From: JAHBVH01 sp034432375
GTDB taxonomy: Bacteria; Chloroflexota; Anaerolineae; Caldilineales; Caldilineaceae
NCBI GenBank assembly: GCA_034432375.1
Contig: DAOUCA010000028.1
Span: 1 to 64,000, forward strand
Direction of reading: 5' to 3'
Length of the DNA stretch: 64,000 bases
Part shown: piece after piece, positions 51,076 to 60,090 of the stretch
How the letters are laid out: each line of letters starts with the position of its first letter
How positions within the stretch are numbered: the first letter of the stretch is position 1
Translations under genes and position numbers: made by a program
The notes under the pieces: model-generated
What the model saw: the letters and a program-made list of their open reading frames with translations, nothing else
Told to the model about the DNA's origin: nothing
The model's database searches: none

Positions 51076-52050
51076 TTACGCAAAACGGTGCGCTTCCGGA
51101 TCTTCCGTATCAAAGCCGACCGCGTCGAGGCGTGCCCAGAGTTCGTCGGGGATGGCCAGGTTGGCCAACTCGACGGTCTGCGCCACCCGTTCCGGCTTAG
51201 TCATACCAACCACGGTGGTGGTCACGCGGGGATCGCGCAGCGAGAATTGCAGCGCGGCGGCAATCAGCGGCACGTTGAATTCCTGACAGACCGCAGCCAT
51301 GGCGCGCGTCCGTTGAATTAGCGCTTCGGGCGCATCTTGATAGGCGTAGCGCGCATAGGCATCCGGCCCCTTGGCCAACATGCCGCTGCCATAGGGCGCC
51401 GCGTTGACGACGGCGACACCCAGTTTGGTGCAAAGGTCGAGCAGTGGAACGGCGGAGCGATTGAGCAAAGTGTAGCGGTTGTGGGTCTCCACAGCGCTAA
51501 AGAGGCCCGTTTCAATGTAGCGGATGAGCATATCAATTGGGCCACCGGACATACCAATGTGTTCGATTATCCCTTGCTCCTTAAAGCTGCGTAAAACCGC
51601 GAATGGTCCCCCACTCCCCATCACATTCTCAAAGGTCGAGTGTTCCGGGTCATGGATATAGACATATTGCAGGCGATCGAGCCCGAGCCGCTGCAAGCTG
51701 CCCTCGACCGAGCGTTTGAACTGATCACCGCTAAAATCGCCGGTATGTAGATCGCGGTCGCCTTTGGTGGCGAGGACAAAGCCCTCGGGCAGGCCACCCA
51801 TCTCGCGGATCACAATGCCAATGCGCCGTTCGCTCTCACCGTCGCCATAGGCCGCGGCGGTGTCGAGAAAGTTGAGCGGGCCGGCAAAGGTGGCGCGGAT
51901 CGTGGCTAGCGCCTGATCTTCCGGCGCGCTGTAGGCAAAGGTCTCCGGCATGTCCCCCAGTGGCGCACCGCCGACACAGATCGGCGTGACTTGGAGTCCG
52001 GTTGAGCCGAGGGGACGGAGCGCAAGGGTGGATAAAGAATTCGTCGTCAT
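51076..52050 (-). CDS. Aldo/keto reductase
   Basis: A 324-residue NAD(P)-dependent reductase. RPLGSTGLQVTPICVGGAPL is the family start. The catalytic tetrad is visible: Asp and Tyr in NFLDTAAAYGDGESE, Lys in FVLATKGDRDL, and His in YVYIHDPEHST. The C-terminal ITVVGMTKPERVAQTV-type segment (VTTTVVGMTKPERVAQ) contacts the cofactor. It resembles D-threo-aldose 1-dehydrogenase and pyridoxal dehydrogenase-like members, so it may oxidise sugars rather than reduce aldehydes. No operon partner is evident. Confidence 0.9.
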   Translation of the reverse strand: MTTNSLSTLALRPLGSTGLQVTPICVGGAPLGDMPETFAYSAPEDQALATIRATFAGPLNFLDTAAAYGDGESERRIGIVIREMGGLPEGFVLATKGDRDLHTGDFSGDQFKRSVEGSLQRLGLDRLQYVYIHDPEHSTFENVMGSGGPFAVLRSFKEQGIIEHIGMSGGPIDMLIRYIETGLFSAVETHNRYTLLNRSAVPLLDLCTKLGVAVVNAAPYGSGMLAKGPDAYARYAYQDAPEALIQRTRAMAAVCQEFNVPLIAAALQFSLRDPRVTTTVVGMTKPERVAQTVELANLAIPDELWARLDAVGFDTEDPEAHRFA

Positions 52051-52552
52051 TGGGTAGTCACTTTCAATGATAGTTGAACACGGTCTGCATACGTTGCAAC
52101 GCGCTCAGGGAAATATGGAAACTTTCTGCACGTCACTTTAGCGTTCAATGCTCGGTAAGATAATTGGAGCGGGATAGGTACTAGCATGATACACCGAATT
52201 GGAGGCTCTTTGATAATCTTCCGTACCGTTATATGCCACGTCTATATGCCACGTCTATATGCCACGTCTATATGCTACGTCTATATGCTACGTCACCCCG
52301 CTAGTAAGCGCAGATCTGAGAAAGCAATTGCTGCGGTGATCTTTATTAGTCGCTTTCACTTGCTGGATGATTTGTAAACGATAGACCATCCGTTTAATAT
52401 CAGTGGAGCGCAATATTCTCTGGCTTCGGCACCCTTCGCTTCCAGACGGCCCCACTTAGGCGAAGCTCACCACCGAGCGATGTTGTCTACGGAATATATG
52501 CTTGTCCATACAACATAAATTATGCAAACTTCATACCATGCAAGGAGCTATT
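52051..52552. other. Intergenic region with fragmentary repeats
   Basis: The 502 bases hold no recognised gene. A partial copy of the AACTTTCTGCA repeat lies near 52119, the 13-bp tandem repeat at 52230-52294 is listed separately, and AAGGAG at 52542 is the ribosome site of the next gene. No promoter was called. Confidence 0.35.
52230..52294. repeat. Five tandem copies of a 13-bp unit
   Basis: Three copies of TATATGCCACGTC are followed by two of TATATGCTACGTC, with no interruption. The repeat lies in the upstream region of the aldo/keto reductase gene on one side and of the SnoaL-like gene on the other. Confidence 0.9.
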
Positions 52553-52954
52553 ATGAGCAATCTCGAGACGGTGCAGGCCATTTATGAGGCCTTCGGTCGC
52601 GGTGATGTTGATGCGGTTCTATCCTATTGCGTTGATTCCCCGGAGTGGGAGTATGGCGGCACATCAACAAGTGTGCCTTGGTTGCAACACCAAATCGGTA
52701 AAGAGGGTGCCGCGGCCAACATGCGTGCCGGCGCAAGCGAAATTGAAATCCAAAAATTCCAACCGAAAGCATTGTTGGCCGGCGACGATGTCGTGGCTGC
52801 GTTGCTCGATATCGAATTCATCGTCAAAAAGACAGGAAAGCGCGTTGTCGAAGTTGATGCTGTGCAACTTTGGCGTTTCAACGATGCCGGGCAGGTCACA
52901 CAGTTTCGGCAGCGCGTAGATACGCAGCAACAACAGCTTGCCTGGAATGGCTAG
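52553..52954 (+). CDS. SnoaL/NTF2-like protein
   Basis: A 133-residue single-domain protein. NLETVQAIYEAFGRGDVDAV followed by CVDSPEWEYGGTSTSVPW is the standard opening of the SnoaL-like NTF2 fold, a cone-shaped pocket. VEVDAVQLWRFNDAGQVTQF closes the sheet. Members are isomerases, cyclases, hydrolases or binding proteins, and sequence alone does not tell which. AAGGAG precedes the ATG. Its end overlaps the C-terminal extension of the disrupted DUF3237 gene on the other strand. Confidence 0.8.
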   Translation: MSNLETVQAIYEAFGRGDVDAVLSYCVDSPEWEYGGTSTSVPWLQHQIGKEGAAANMRAGASEIEIQKFQPKALLAGDDVVAALLDIEFIVKKTGKRVVEVDAVQLWRFNDAGQVTQFRQRVDTQQQQLAWNG

Positions 52955-53588
52955 CCGTGCGCATAAACAAGCTACCTGTTTTTGTTTGATCATGTGATCG
53001 TATAAAATCGAGCAAGACCGCGTCTGCCATACGCACGCCGGAGCAGATCACCTTTGCATTATTGAGCCAGGTGTACTGTAGCGCATCGCTTAATGCGTGG
53101 CGTGGCGCGACATGGTAAAATGCTGGAACAACCAATTCGTTCTGGGCAAGGCGCACTAGGGTCTGTTGACATTTGCCAAAACGACCAATCAATTGGCCGA
53201 CTAACCCCGAAAAGCCGCCTCAGCGGCTACATACCTAGCCGCTGAGGCGGCTTTTCGGTGTTAGCAGCGGGTTTCAACCCTGCAAAATTGAAATGTCAAC
53301 AGAACCTAGTACACCCTGCGGGTGGCGGCGGATGTCGACATTGGTGACATAGAGCAGCGCGCCGTCATCGGTGCATAGGGGCCAGGTGGCCTCAAGCAGC
53401 GCCAGCCATTGGAGCGCACCAATTGCCAATCCGAACCACTGGGTGAAGTGGTCGCCGGTGATAGTGATCACGCGCCGTTCACCCAGTGGCACTGTGCCAA
53501 CGCGCAGCGGTGGATCGACGTGGACGGTGTGCACATTGCCGATTGCAATTGTAGTCTGGGCCACCAGGGGAGCGCTGTGCAGGGGCAC
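52896..53588 (-). pseudogene. DUF3237 gene disrupted by a CTAG-targeted MITE
   Basis: The 5' part (53588-53310) reads VDPPLRVGTVPLGERRVITI, then CTDDGALLYVTN, as in DUF3237. The 3' part (53155 down) reads VRLAQNELVVPAFYHVAPRH, then YTWLNNAKVICSGVRMADAV, the second half of the same domain. Between them is a 146-bp element flanked by CTAG. Removing it with one CTAG joins the parts in frame as QGVLVRLAQNE. The start is a GTG overlapping the stop of the O-methyltransferase gene. The last residues read on past the usual domain end, and the first half looks about ten residues short, so decay may go beyond the insertion. Confidence 0.85.
53160..53305. mobile_element. 146-bp MITE with IS5-like CTAG target duplication
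   Basis: The terminal inverted repeats are GGTCTGTTGACATTT (left) and AAATGTCAACAGAAC (right). CTAG lies at both flanks (53156-53159 and 53306-53309). The centre carries a perfect 23-bp hairpin pairing 53207-53229 with 53236-53258 around CATACC. A 4-bp CTAG-type duplication is characteristic of IS5-group elements, so a full IS5-like element elsewhere in the genome probably mobilised it. Confidence 0.9.
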
Positions 53589-54190
53589 TACGTTCCCCTG
53601 GTGGCAATCAGAATTCCGGTGGCCCAGTCCAGTGTCGTCACGTGAAGAGCGGGATGGCTTTCAAGGGTGGCCGTTAGGGCAAGGATAGCGGCCGGGTGAT
53701 CATAGCCGAGATCGAGCGTTGTCCAGTTCGGTTGTGGGAGCATATCATCGACCACATAAAAGCCGCCCGGTTTGAGCAACGCCAGCGTCTCGTCCAGGAG
53801 ACGCAACTTGCCCGGCCAGGTGTCGGCAAAGATGAAATCAAATGTTTGCCCAGCTGCGCTCAACCGATGAATAAGCGCATCGCCATCGCCGGTGTGGACC
53901 GTCAACCGCGGATCCGTACCCAGATATGCTTTGGCAATCGCTTGGATCGTGGGGTCATTGTCCAGCGTGATCAATGTGGCATCGTCGCTCATGCCGTCAA
54001 GGATCCAGGCGGTAGAGAGGCCGCTGCCCGTTCCCAACTCGAGCAGCGCACCGCCCGGCTTGCTAGCGGCCAACGTTCGCAGGAAGGTACCCGTTACCCG
54101 GTCCGATGCCATGCCAAAGCCGGATCGCGCGGTTGCCTCTTCGATTTGGGGGAGAACGGAGGGTAGATTGAGATTGTGTTGGACTTTCAA
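53588..54190 (-). CDS. SAM-dependent O-methyltransferase-like protein
   Basis: A 200-residue class I methyltransferase. LLELGTGSGLSTAWILDGMS is motif I, TLITLDNDPTIQAIAKAYLG gives the acidic residue that binds the ribose, and FDFIFADTWPGKLRLLDETL with GGFYVVDDMLPQPNW correspond to later motifs of the caffeoyl-CoA/catechol O-methyltransferase family. The start is placed at a TTG (54190) with TAGGAG at good spacing; the ATG at 54238 lies inside the preceding gene. It forms an operon with the luciferase-like gene and, before its disruption, with the DUF3237 gene. Confidence 0.8.
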   Translation of the reverse strand: MKVQHNLNLPSVLPQIEEATARSGFGMASDRVTGTFLRTLAASKPGGALLELGTGSGLSTAWILDGMSDDATLITLDNDPTIQAIAKAYLGTDPRLTVHTGDGDALIHRLSAAGQTFDFIFADTWPGKLRLLDETLALLKPGGFYVVDDMLPQPNWTTLDLGYDHPAAILALTATLESHPALHVTTLDWATGILIATRGT

Positions 54191-54204
54191 TGCGCTACTC
54201 CTAG

Positions 54205-55230
54205 TCAAAGTACATTGGTTGTAGCATTGCCTTGCCACGCTTGCATCAATAACGTCAAGCTGCGTACTCGCTGTTCGATCCCAAAGGTTGCCGTGGAGAT
54301 CATCAATTCGTTGGCAGCTGTCGCCTCAACTAACTCTTCCAGCGCAGAGGCAACTATATCGGGTGTGCCGACAACGCGGTTGCTGGGCATCGTACGCGCC
54401 ACGGCCAAATCGGGGTGCGCATTGGCTGCTTCCGGCGAGAGCAGCGGAATAAAGCGTCCGGTGCGGATCGCATAGGTCATCAATTGCCCAGCCGCTGCGA
54501 GCCACTGCGCCTCTTCCTCAGTTGACGCCGTCAACACATTGGCAGTGACAATAGCATAGGGCTTCTCTAGGACGGCTGACGGTGTGAAATTTTCATGATA
54601 GAGCGAGAGCGCTTGCAGGGTGCCACCCGTATCAAAGTGATGCGCATAGGCAAAGGGCAAGCCCAGATAGCCCGCCAACTGCGCACTGTAGCCGCTGGAT
54701 CCAAGCAATATCACCGCCGGTGATGATTCGGCAACAGGCGTGGCAGAAAAGCGCTTCCACATCCCTTCCTCGCCACGGCGATCACCCAATAAACCCATCA
54801 GGTCGATCAAATAACTCGGAAATTCATCATGGGTCAGCGATGTTGGCGCGCGGCGCAAGGCGGCCGCTGTCGCCGGATCCGTGCCCGGTGCTCGGCCGAT
54901 CCCCAGATCGATGCGGCCCGGATGGAGCGCTTCAAGCATGGCGAACTGCTCTGCGACTACGAGAGAGGGATAGTTTGGGAGCATAACCCCGCCTGATCCA
55001 ACTTTGATTTTATCTGTAGACGCGGCCAAGTGGGCAATCAACACAGCGGGGTTGGTGCTGGCAACCGTTGGCATGTTGTGATGTTCTGCCACCCAAATGC
55101 GCGTGTACCCGAGCGCTTCGGCGCGCTGGGCTAATGTGGTGGTTTCGGCCAAGGCGGTGGCACTCGTACCGCCCTCACTGACGATCGCCAGATCCAGCAC
55201 GGAAAGGGGTACACGCCGTTGTTTACGCAT
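54205..55230 (-). CDS. Luciferase-like (LLM) flavin-dependent monooxygenase
   Basis: A 341-residue TIM-barrel flavoenzyme. LSVLDLAIVSEGGTSATALA, GYTRIWVAEHHNMPTVASTN, IKVGSGGVMLPNYPSLVVAE and HPGRIDLGIGRAPGTDPATA are signature blocks of the YhbW-like LLM class. It uses reduced flavin, supplied by a partner reductase, to oxidise a substrate that is not identifiable here. It is the first gene of a leftward operon; the methyltransferase gene follows at a short distance. Confidence 0.9.
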   Translation of the reverse strand: MRKQRRVPLSVLDLAIVSEGGTSATALAETTTLAQRAEALGYTRIWVAEHHNMPTVASTNPAVLIAHLAASTDKIKVGSGGVMLPNYPSLVVAEQFAMLEALHPGRIDLGIGRAPGTDPATAAALRRAPTSLTHDEFPSYLIDLMGLLGDRRGEEGMWKRFSATPVAESSPAVILLGSSGYSAQLAGYLGLPFAYAHHFDTGGTLQALSLYHENFTPSAVLEKPYAIVTANVLTASTEEEAQWLAAAGQLMTYAIRTGRFIPLLSPEAANAHPDLAVARTMPSNRVVGTPDIVASALEELVEATAANELMISTATFGIEQRVRSLTLLMQAWQGNATTNVL

Positions 55231-55281
55231 TGCTCAACTCCATTTGCTAGCATACAAGGTTCATAAACACTATAAAATGTA

Positions 55282-55372
55282 AAGTAAAGTGCAGAAAGTT
55301 CCCGGAAATCGCGTACTGCGCATCCCCTGATGCGCAGTACGCGGAATTCTAACCGCTTCTTGCACTTTACTT
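55282..55372. repeat. AAGTAAAGTGCA-type inverted-repeat element
   Basis: The outer arms AAGTAAAGTGCAGAA and TTCTTGCACTTTACTT enclose a perfect 14-bp hairpin (GCGTACTGCGCATC and its complement). The outer motif is also found inside the repeat at 6787-6951 and, in part, near 52119. Confidence 0.65.
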
Positions 55373-56027
55373 AATTCAGTAATTCAAACTTATGTCCCTC
55401 TGAAAGCGTGAATGGATCGCTTAGCCTTCCCAGAAGGGCCATGAGATTCACATTCAGCCAAGATAAGAATTGACCCCTTGGCCAAGGATGAGTAAAGCAT
55501 AGTTCTGGAGCAATTTCTGTGACGACCACTGCGATTGTCGACATACAGTTGCTCTCTTGCATAAGTTCTGAGGATTCTGGAGACATGTTAGTTTTATGTT
55601 GTAGTGTGGCCCCGAAACAACGGTGGATTGATGTAATCCGACTAGATAAGTTGTTGCAAAAGAAGTGGCTAAATCATCCATGTTGACATGATTCAACCGC
55701 AGATTCGCTGCATTGGGACGTAAGGATGATCATTCAAAAGTCCCATATAAAAATATCTAAATCTCTTGTAAACTAACTGGAGACATTTTGTAACAATTCT
55801 GTAAGATTTTATCTTCTGATTTAATGTTATGGACAGGTAGAAAGAATTGGCTGTGAGCCGAATCGTACAGCATTTACGAAGAGCTATCCACAAATTCTCT
55901 CCTGTTTTGGCTATAGTCGATTTGATGGATAGCTTCTACGCAATGGTTTGAGCGAACTTCCTGGTGGATGAAATAGTCGTTTATAAGCGACTTGTGTTTT
56001 AGTAATCATTAGTTCAAAGGTCACACT
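55373..56027. other. AT-rich intergenic region
   Basis: About 655 bases more AT-rich than the flanks. Short open frames exist on the minus strand (for example one of 71 codons with IAPELCFTHPWPRGQF), but none has a recognised family, good codon pattern throughout or a ribosome site. It may hold a decayed gene. The end (AAAGGTCAC) is the ribosome site of the kinase gene. Confidence 0.35.
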
Positions 56028-59000
56028 ATGGATTGGATTTGGCAAGAGATTTCCATGCAGACGGTGCAGCGGGTAACTGGAATCGTGGTTTTATTAGCTC
56101 TGGGATGGATCAACTTGGATTTTTTCAATAATTTTCAGCTCTCTTTTGCACGCTGGGCTAGTACAGGAACCCTGACAACCTTACTGGTGGCTGGGATGCC
56201 ATTGGTAAACCAAGTTGTTGATGTTGCCCTATTGGTCATGCTGATGGCGAGTGTCGTTGTCAATACACGGCGGCGACCCTATGTAGATGTACAGGAAATG
56301 CAATATCAAAGGATTCTTGAACATGCAACTGACGGCATCTTGATCACACAAAATGGCTTGATCTGCTATGCCAATCCCCGAATGGCTGAGATTGCAGGCT
56401 ACAGTGTTGCACAGATCCTCGGTACCTATTCTGATCAGTATTTGGCACCGGAACAGTTGAAGATGCTAGCTGCCCGTCGACAACTGCGGGCAATCGGGAA
56501 GCCCGTACCGGAAAACTACGAAACCGTCATTCTTCATAAGAACGGCCACCGGATTGAAGTTGATGTGAATACGACAGCTTTGCAATTTCGTGGGAAACCC
56601 GCTGTACTTTCGATGGTCCGCGATATTAGAGAACGTAAACAAATTGAACGACAATTACATGATGCGACGGAATTTCTGCAATCGGTGATCAATGCCATTC
56701 CTGTGCCACTTTTTGTACGTGATGAAGAGCATCGCTACATCCACGTAAACAACGCCTTTTGTGAATATTTTGACAGATCCGCCGCAGACTTATTGGGCAA
56801 GGACGATCATGAGCTCTTGCCAACTGAGCTTGCTGCCAGTTATTACCGGCAGATTGATACAATCTTTGCATCCGAACAACTGTATGAACGTGAGGAAGTT
56901 TTTACGAATACGAAAGGCACCGAACAGTATCTGTTGGCTCGCGCCATGCCTAGTACATTGCCCAGCGGCCAAAAGATTTTGGTCAGTACGGCGCTGGATA
57001 TCACTGAGCGCAAAGTGATGGAACGCCAGTTACGCGATGCTGCTGAATTTATGAATTCGGTGATTAATGCTGTGCCGGACCCGCTCTTTGTCAAGGATGA
57101 GCAACATCGCTTTATCCGCGTGAACAATGCGTTTTGTCAATTCATGGGGAAAAGCGCCGACGAATTGCTTGGTAAGAGCGACTATGATTTTGTTGCCAAA
57201 GAGGAGGCTGACGCTTTTTGGCAGCGCGACAATTTGGTCTTTGCCAGTGACCGATCCGATGAAATCGAAGAGGTCATTACCGATCAGGAGGGCAACCGTC
57301 ACCACTTATTGACCAAAAAAGCGTCTCATCGTTTACCGAGTGGGGAACGGGTTCTCACGGCAACAATTTTGGATATTACCAGCCGCAAAGAGATTGAAGA
57401 CCGGCTGCGTGAGGCGAAAGAAGCAGCAGAGAGTGCCAATCAAGCCAAAAGTCTCTTCCTCTCCAACATGACCCATGAATTGCGTACGCCGATGAACGGT
57501 GTATTGGGCATGACAAGCTTGCTTCTCGATACACCCCTCAATGAAGAGCAACAAAGTCTGGTCAACACCATTCGGACCAGCGGCAATGCTCTGCTTGGCG
57601 TCATCAATCAGATCCTTGATTTCTCTAAAATTGAGGCTGACAAACTAGAATTGGAAGAGAGTAACTTTGACTTGCGCGTTATGATCGAGGAGACCCTTGA
57701 TCTGGTTGCGCCGCAAGCAACGCAGAAGAGTCTGACCTTAGCTTATTTTATCAAAGAGAATGTGCCGCTCTACCTTGTCCAAGATGTGGCGCGCATCCGG
57801 CAAATTTTAGCGAATCTGATGAGCAATGCTGTCAAGTTTACCGAACAAGGCGAGATTACCATTACCGCCTCGGCACAGGCACTAGAGGCCGATCGCTATC
57901 AGCTTCACTTTGCGATTCAGGATACAGGCATGGGGATCCCAATGGATCGCATTGGGCGACTCTTTCAATCTTTCAGTCAGGTAGATGCCACGATCACCCG
58001 CCGTTACGGCGGTACCGGTTTGGGCTTAGCGATTAGCAAGCATTTGGCTGAAGCCATGGGCGGTACCATGTGGGTCGAAAGTACGGTGGGTAAGGGCTCA
58101 ACCTTCTACTTTACGATTCATGCGCGCTCTGCCGACGAACGTAATGGCTCTGTGGCGGATCCGATTGTACAGATGCACAAACAAGCGCCGCGTCTCTATA
58201 GCGGGATGAATTTGGGACGCCTCAGTGATAAACGTATCTTACTGATTACTGAAAATGAGACAATGCGTCGCCTCATTGAGCAGCATCTGCAATCGTGGTC
58301 CGTTGCGTTGACGGCGACGCCAACGCTTGCCACCGCCCAAGCCGAGATATTAGTGGCTGACTTTGATGCCGTGATCGTCGATTGTGCGTTCAATCCTAGA
58401 ACAAACTGTACAGATACTCTGCCTTTGGTTCAACAATTTACCGATCTTCCCGTTGTTATGTTAACTGTATTAGGTGAACGTCTGCCCACAGGCGTCCTTC
58501 GCGAGCGCATTGCCACAGTGACCAAACCAATCCATTCGTCCCAACTTCACGATGCGCTCGTTACCGTGATCTATGGCAAATTGGTCGATCGGCTGCGCAC
58601 GCGGAACACCCCCAAACCCGAGGCGGATCTGACACCCGGTCGCCCGTTGCGGATTCTTTTGGCCGAAGATAATCTTGTCAATCAGCGTGTTGCCCTCGGC
58701 TTTCTCGCTAAATATGGCTATCGCGCCGATGTTGCCGGTAATGGGCTTGAGGTGCTTGAAGCCCTTACGCGCCAGTCGTACGATCTCATTTTGATGGATA
58801 TTAATATGCCAGAGATGGATGGGCTTGTCGCAACGCAGCAGATCCGCCTGCGCTCAAGCGGTGAAGCACAGCCTTATATTATTGCGATGACGGCCAATGC
58901 GATGTACGAAGATCGCAAACGTTGCCTTGAAGTCGGCATGAATGACTATATCAGTAAGCCAATCCGGATGAGTGAGCTTTCCGCTGCCATCCAGCGTGTA

Positions 59001-59456
59001 CAAGTGATCACCCAAGCTGTGGACACGTCCAATATCGATGAGGTGATCCCTTCTCCTGCTAAAGTTTCCAGCGCGACCATGGATCGAACCAATCCAGTGG
59101 ATCCGGGTGCCCTTCAGGAGTTTGCAGAGATGATGGGGGAGAAGGGTGAAACGATGATTACAGAATTGATCCGCCTCTATCTCGAAGGAACACCGGTATT
59201 GGTCAAAGAATTTAATCAGGGGTTAACTGTGCAGGATATGGGCAGTATTCAACATGCTGTTCACACCTTGCGCTCTGGCTCTGCCCAAATCGGTGCCCAT
59301 GCCTTTGCCGCCATTGCCGCGGAATTGGATGACCTCTGTTATCGGAATGATCTACCAACAATTGTCACCAAAGCCAATAGTTTACTAGTCGAGTATGAAC
59401 GGGTGATGGACTATTTCCATACGGAATATGATCGTCGGGTTGCTGTCGCTGCCTGA
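56028..59456 (+). CDS. Hybrid sensor histidine kinase with three PAS domains and Hpt
   Basis: A 1142-residue membrane kinase. Two hydrophobic segments (about 14-32 and 50-75) are followed by three PAS domains (about 95-205, 215-335 and 340-460). The second and third are close repeats (NAIPVPLFVRDEEHRYIHVN and NAVPDPLFVKDEQHRFIRVN). The phosphoacceptor is His483 in NMTHELRTPMNG, and the ATPase domain carries NLMSNAVKFTEQGEI, DTGMGIP and GGTGLGLAISKHLAEA. A first receiver domain (about 735-855) lacks the usual acidic pair. The second receives phosphate on Asp924 (LMDINMPEMDG). The C-terminal Hpt uses His1079 (AVHTLRSGSAQIGA). It is a complete phosphorelay chain without a nearby output regulator. 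Confidence 0.9.
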   Translation: MDWIWQEISMQTVQRVTGIVVLLALGWINLDFFNNFQLSFARWASTGTLTTLLVAGMPLVNQVVDVALLVMLMASVVVNTRRRPYVDVQEMQYQRILEHATDGILITQNGLICYANPRMAEIAGYSVAQILGTYSDQYLAPEQLKMLAARRQLRAIGKPVPENYETVILHKNGHRIEVDVNTTALQFRGKPAVLSMVRDIRERKQIERQLHDATEFLQSVINAIPVPLFVRDEEHRYIHVNNAFCEYFDRSAADLLGKDDHELLPTELAASYYRQIDTIFASEQLYEREEVFTNTKGTEQYLLARAMPSTLPSGQKILVSTALDITERKVMERQLRDAAEFMNSVINAVPDPLFVKDEQHRFIRVNNAFCQFMGKSADELLGKSDYDFVAKEEADAFWQRDNLVFASDRSDEIEEVITDQEGNRHHLLTKKASHRLPSGERVLTATILDITSRKEIEDRLREAKEAAESANQAKSLFLSNMTHELRTPMNGVLGMTSLLLDTPLNEEQQSLVNTIRTSGNALLGVINQILDFSKIEADKLELEESNFDLRVMIEETLDLVAPQATQKSLTLAYFIKENVPLYLVQDVARIRQILANLMSNAVKFTEQGEITITASAQALEADRYQLHFAIQDTGMGIPMDRIGRLFQSFSQVDATITRRYGGTGLGLAISKHLAEAMGGTMWVESTVGKGSTFYFTIHARSADERNGSVADPIVQMHKQAPRLYSGMNLGRLSDKRILLITENETMRRLIEQHLQSWSVALTATPTLATAQAEILVADFDAVIVDCAFNPRTNCTDTLPLVQQFTDLPVVMLTVLGERLPTGVLRERIATVTKPIHSSQLHDALVTVIYGKLVDRLRTRNTPKPEADLTPGRPLRILLAEDNLVNQRVALGFLAKYGYRADVAGNGLEVLEALTRQSYDLILMDINMPEMDGLVATQQIRLRSSGEAQPYIIAMTANAMYEDRKRCLEVGMNDYISKPIRMSELSAAIQRVQVITQAVDTSNIDEVIPSPAKVSSATMDRTNPVDPGALQEFAEMMGEKGETMITELIRLYLEGTPVLVKEFNQGLTVQDMGSIQHAVHTLRSGSAQIGAHAFAAIAAELDDLCYRNDLPTIVTKANSLLVEYERVMDYFHTEYDRRVAVAA

Positions 59457-59536
59457 CTTGTAGGCTTACCGTAAATGCGACGTATAGGGAAGGGCAGGTT
59501 TCAGCCATATACGCCGCAATCCTCTCACAACAGCAG

Positions 59537-60090
59537 TTACAATAGCACACCAATCTCAAATGTTGATTTGTAGCTGCTATCACCCTCTACCAGATTTAGC
59601 AGTAGCTGACTGCCGCCGCCCTGATAGATGCTATCTTGGCTGTTTCGGGTATTACGTGTGCCTTTAGCCGCATAAGGCTGCACACTATAGACCTGATCTG
59701 TCAAGGTGTCGTCAAAGAAGAATTGCGAGGTAAGCTCATAGGCTGGGTTGCTGGTTAATTCTGCGCGCACTTTAAAGTGAATATGCACGGCACGGCCTGT
59801 GTACCAGCCGGGATAGATCGTCGTAAAGGATGCAATGCCATTGGCGTCGGTCAATTGATAGCCGCGTAAGAACTTCTTGCCCGCGGTCCCTTCGGACTGT
59901 ATATCTGAATAGAGGCCTGCGGCATCACAATGCCAAAGATCAACGACGGCACCTGCCAGTGGAGCACAGGCATTATTGCTAATTGCGTAGACTCGCAACG
60001 ACAGATCCAACTGTGTTCCCTGGCGCAGCGTATGATCGGTGGGTCGAGTCGAATATCGGCGCGATTGCCATAAAGAAAGCTTTCTTGTAC
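59537..60090 (-). pseudogene. Truncated, frameshifted tandem copy of the intradiol dioxygenase
   Basis: Domain sequence begins immediately after the stop codon of the upstream copy: QESFLYGNRADIRLD, then after a one-base frameshift near 60041-60043, TDHTLRQGTQLDLSLRVYAI. The rest is intact, including the iron ligands in GLYSDI and GWYTGRAVHIHFKV. No signal peptide and no plausible start codon precede it, other than the internal ATG at 60010. It is best read as the 3' remnant of a duplicated gene. Expression of the internal frame of 157 residues is possible. Confidence 0.65.

Noticed and set aside
52896..53192. Stand-alone 98-codon minus-strand gene
   Set aside because: Its C-terminal part is the second half of the DUF3237 gene split by the MITE at 53160, so it is not an independent gene.
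55371..55586. Small minus-strand frame of 71 codons in the AT-rich gap
   Set aside because: It has some protein-like stretches but no ribosome site or known family; neighbouring frames look equally plausible.
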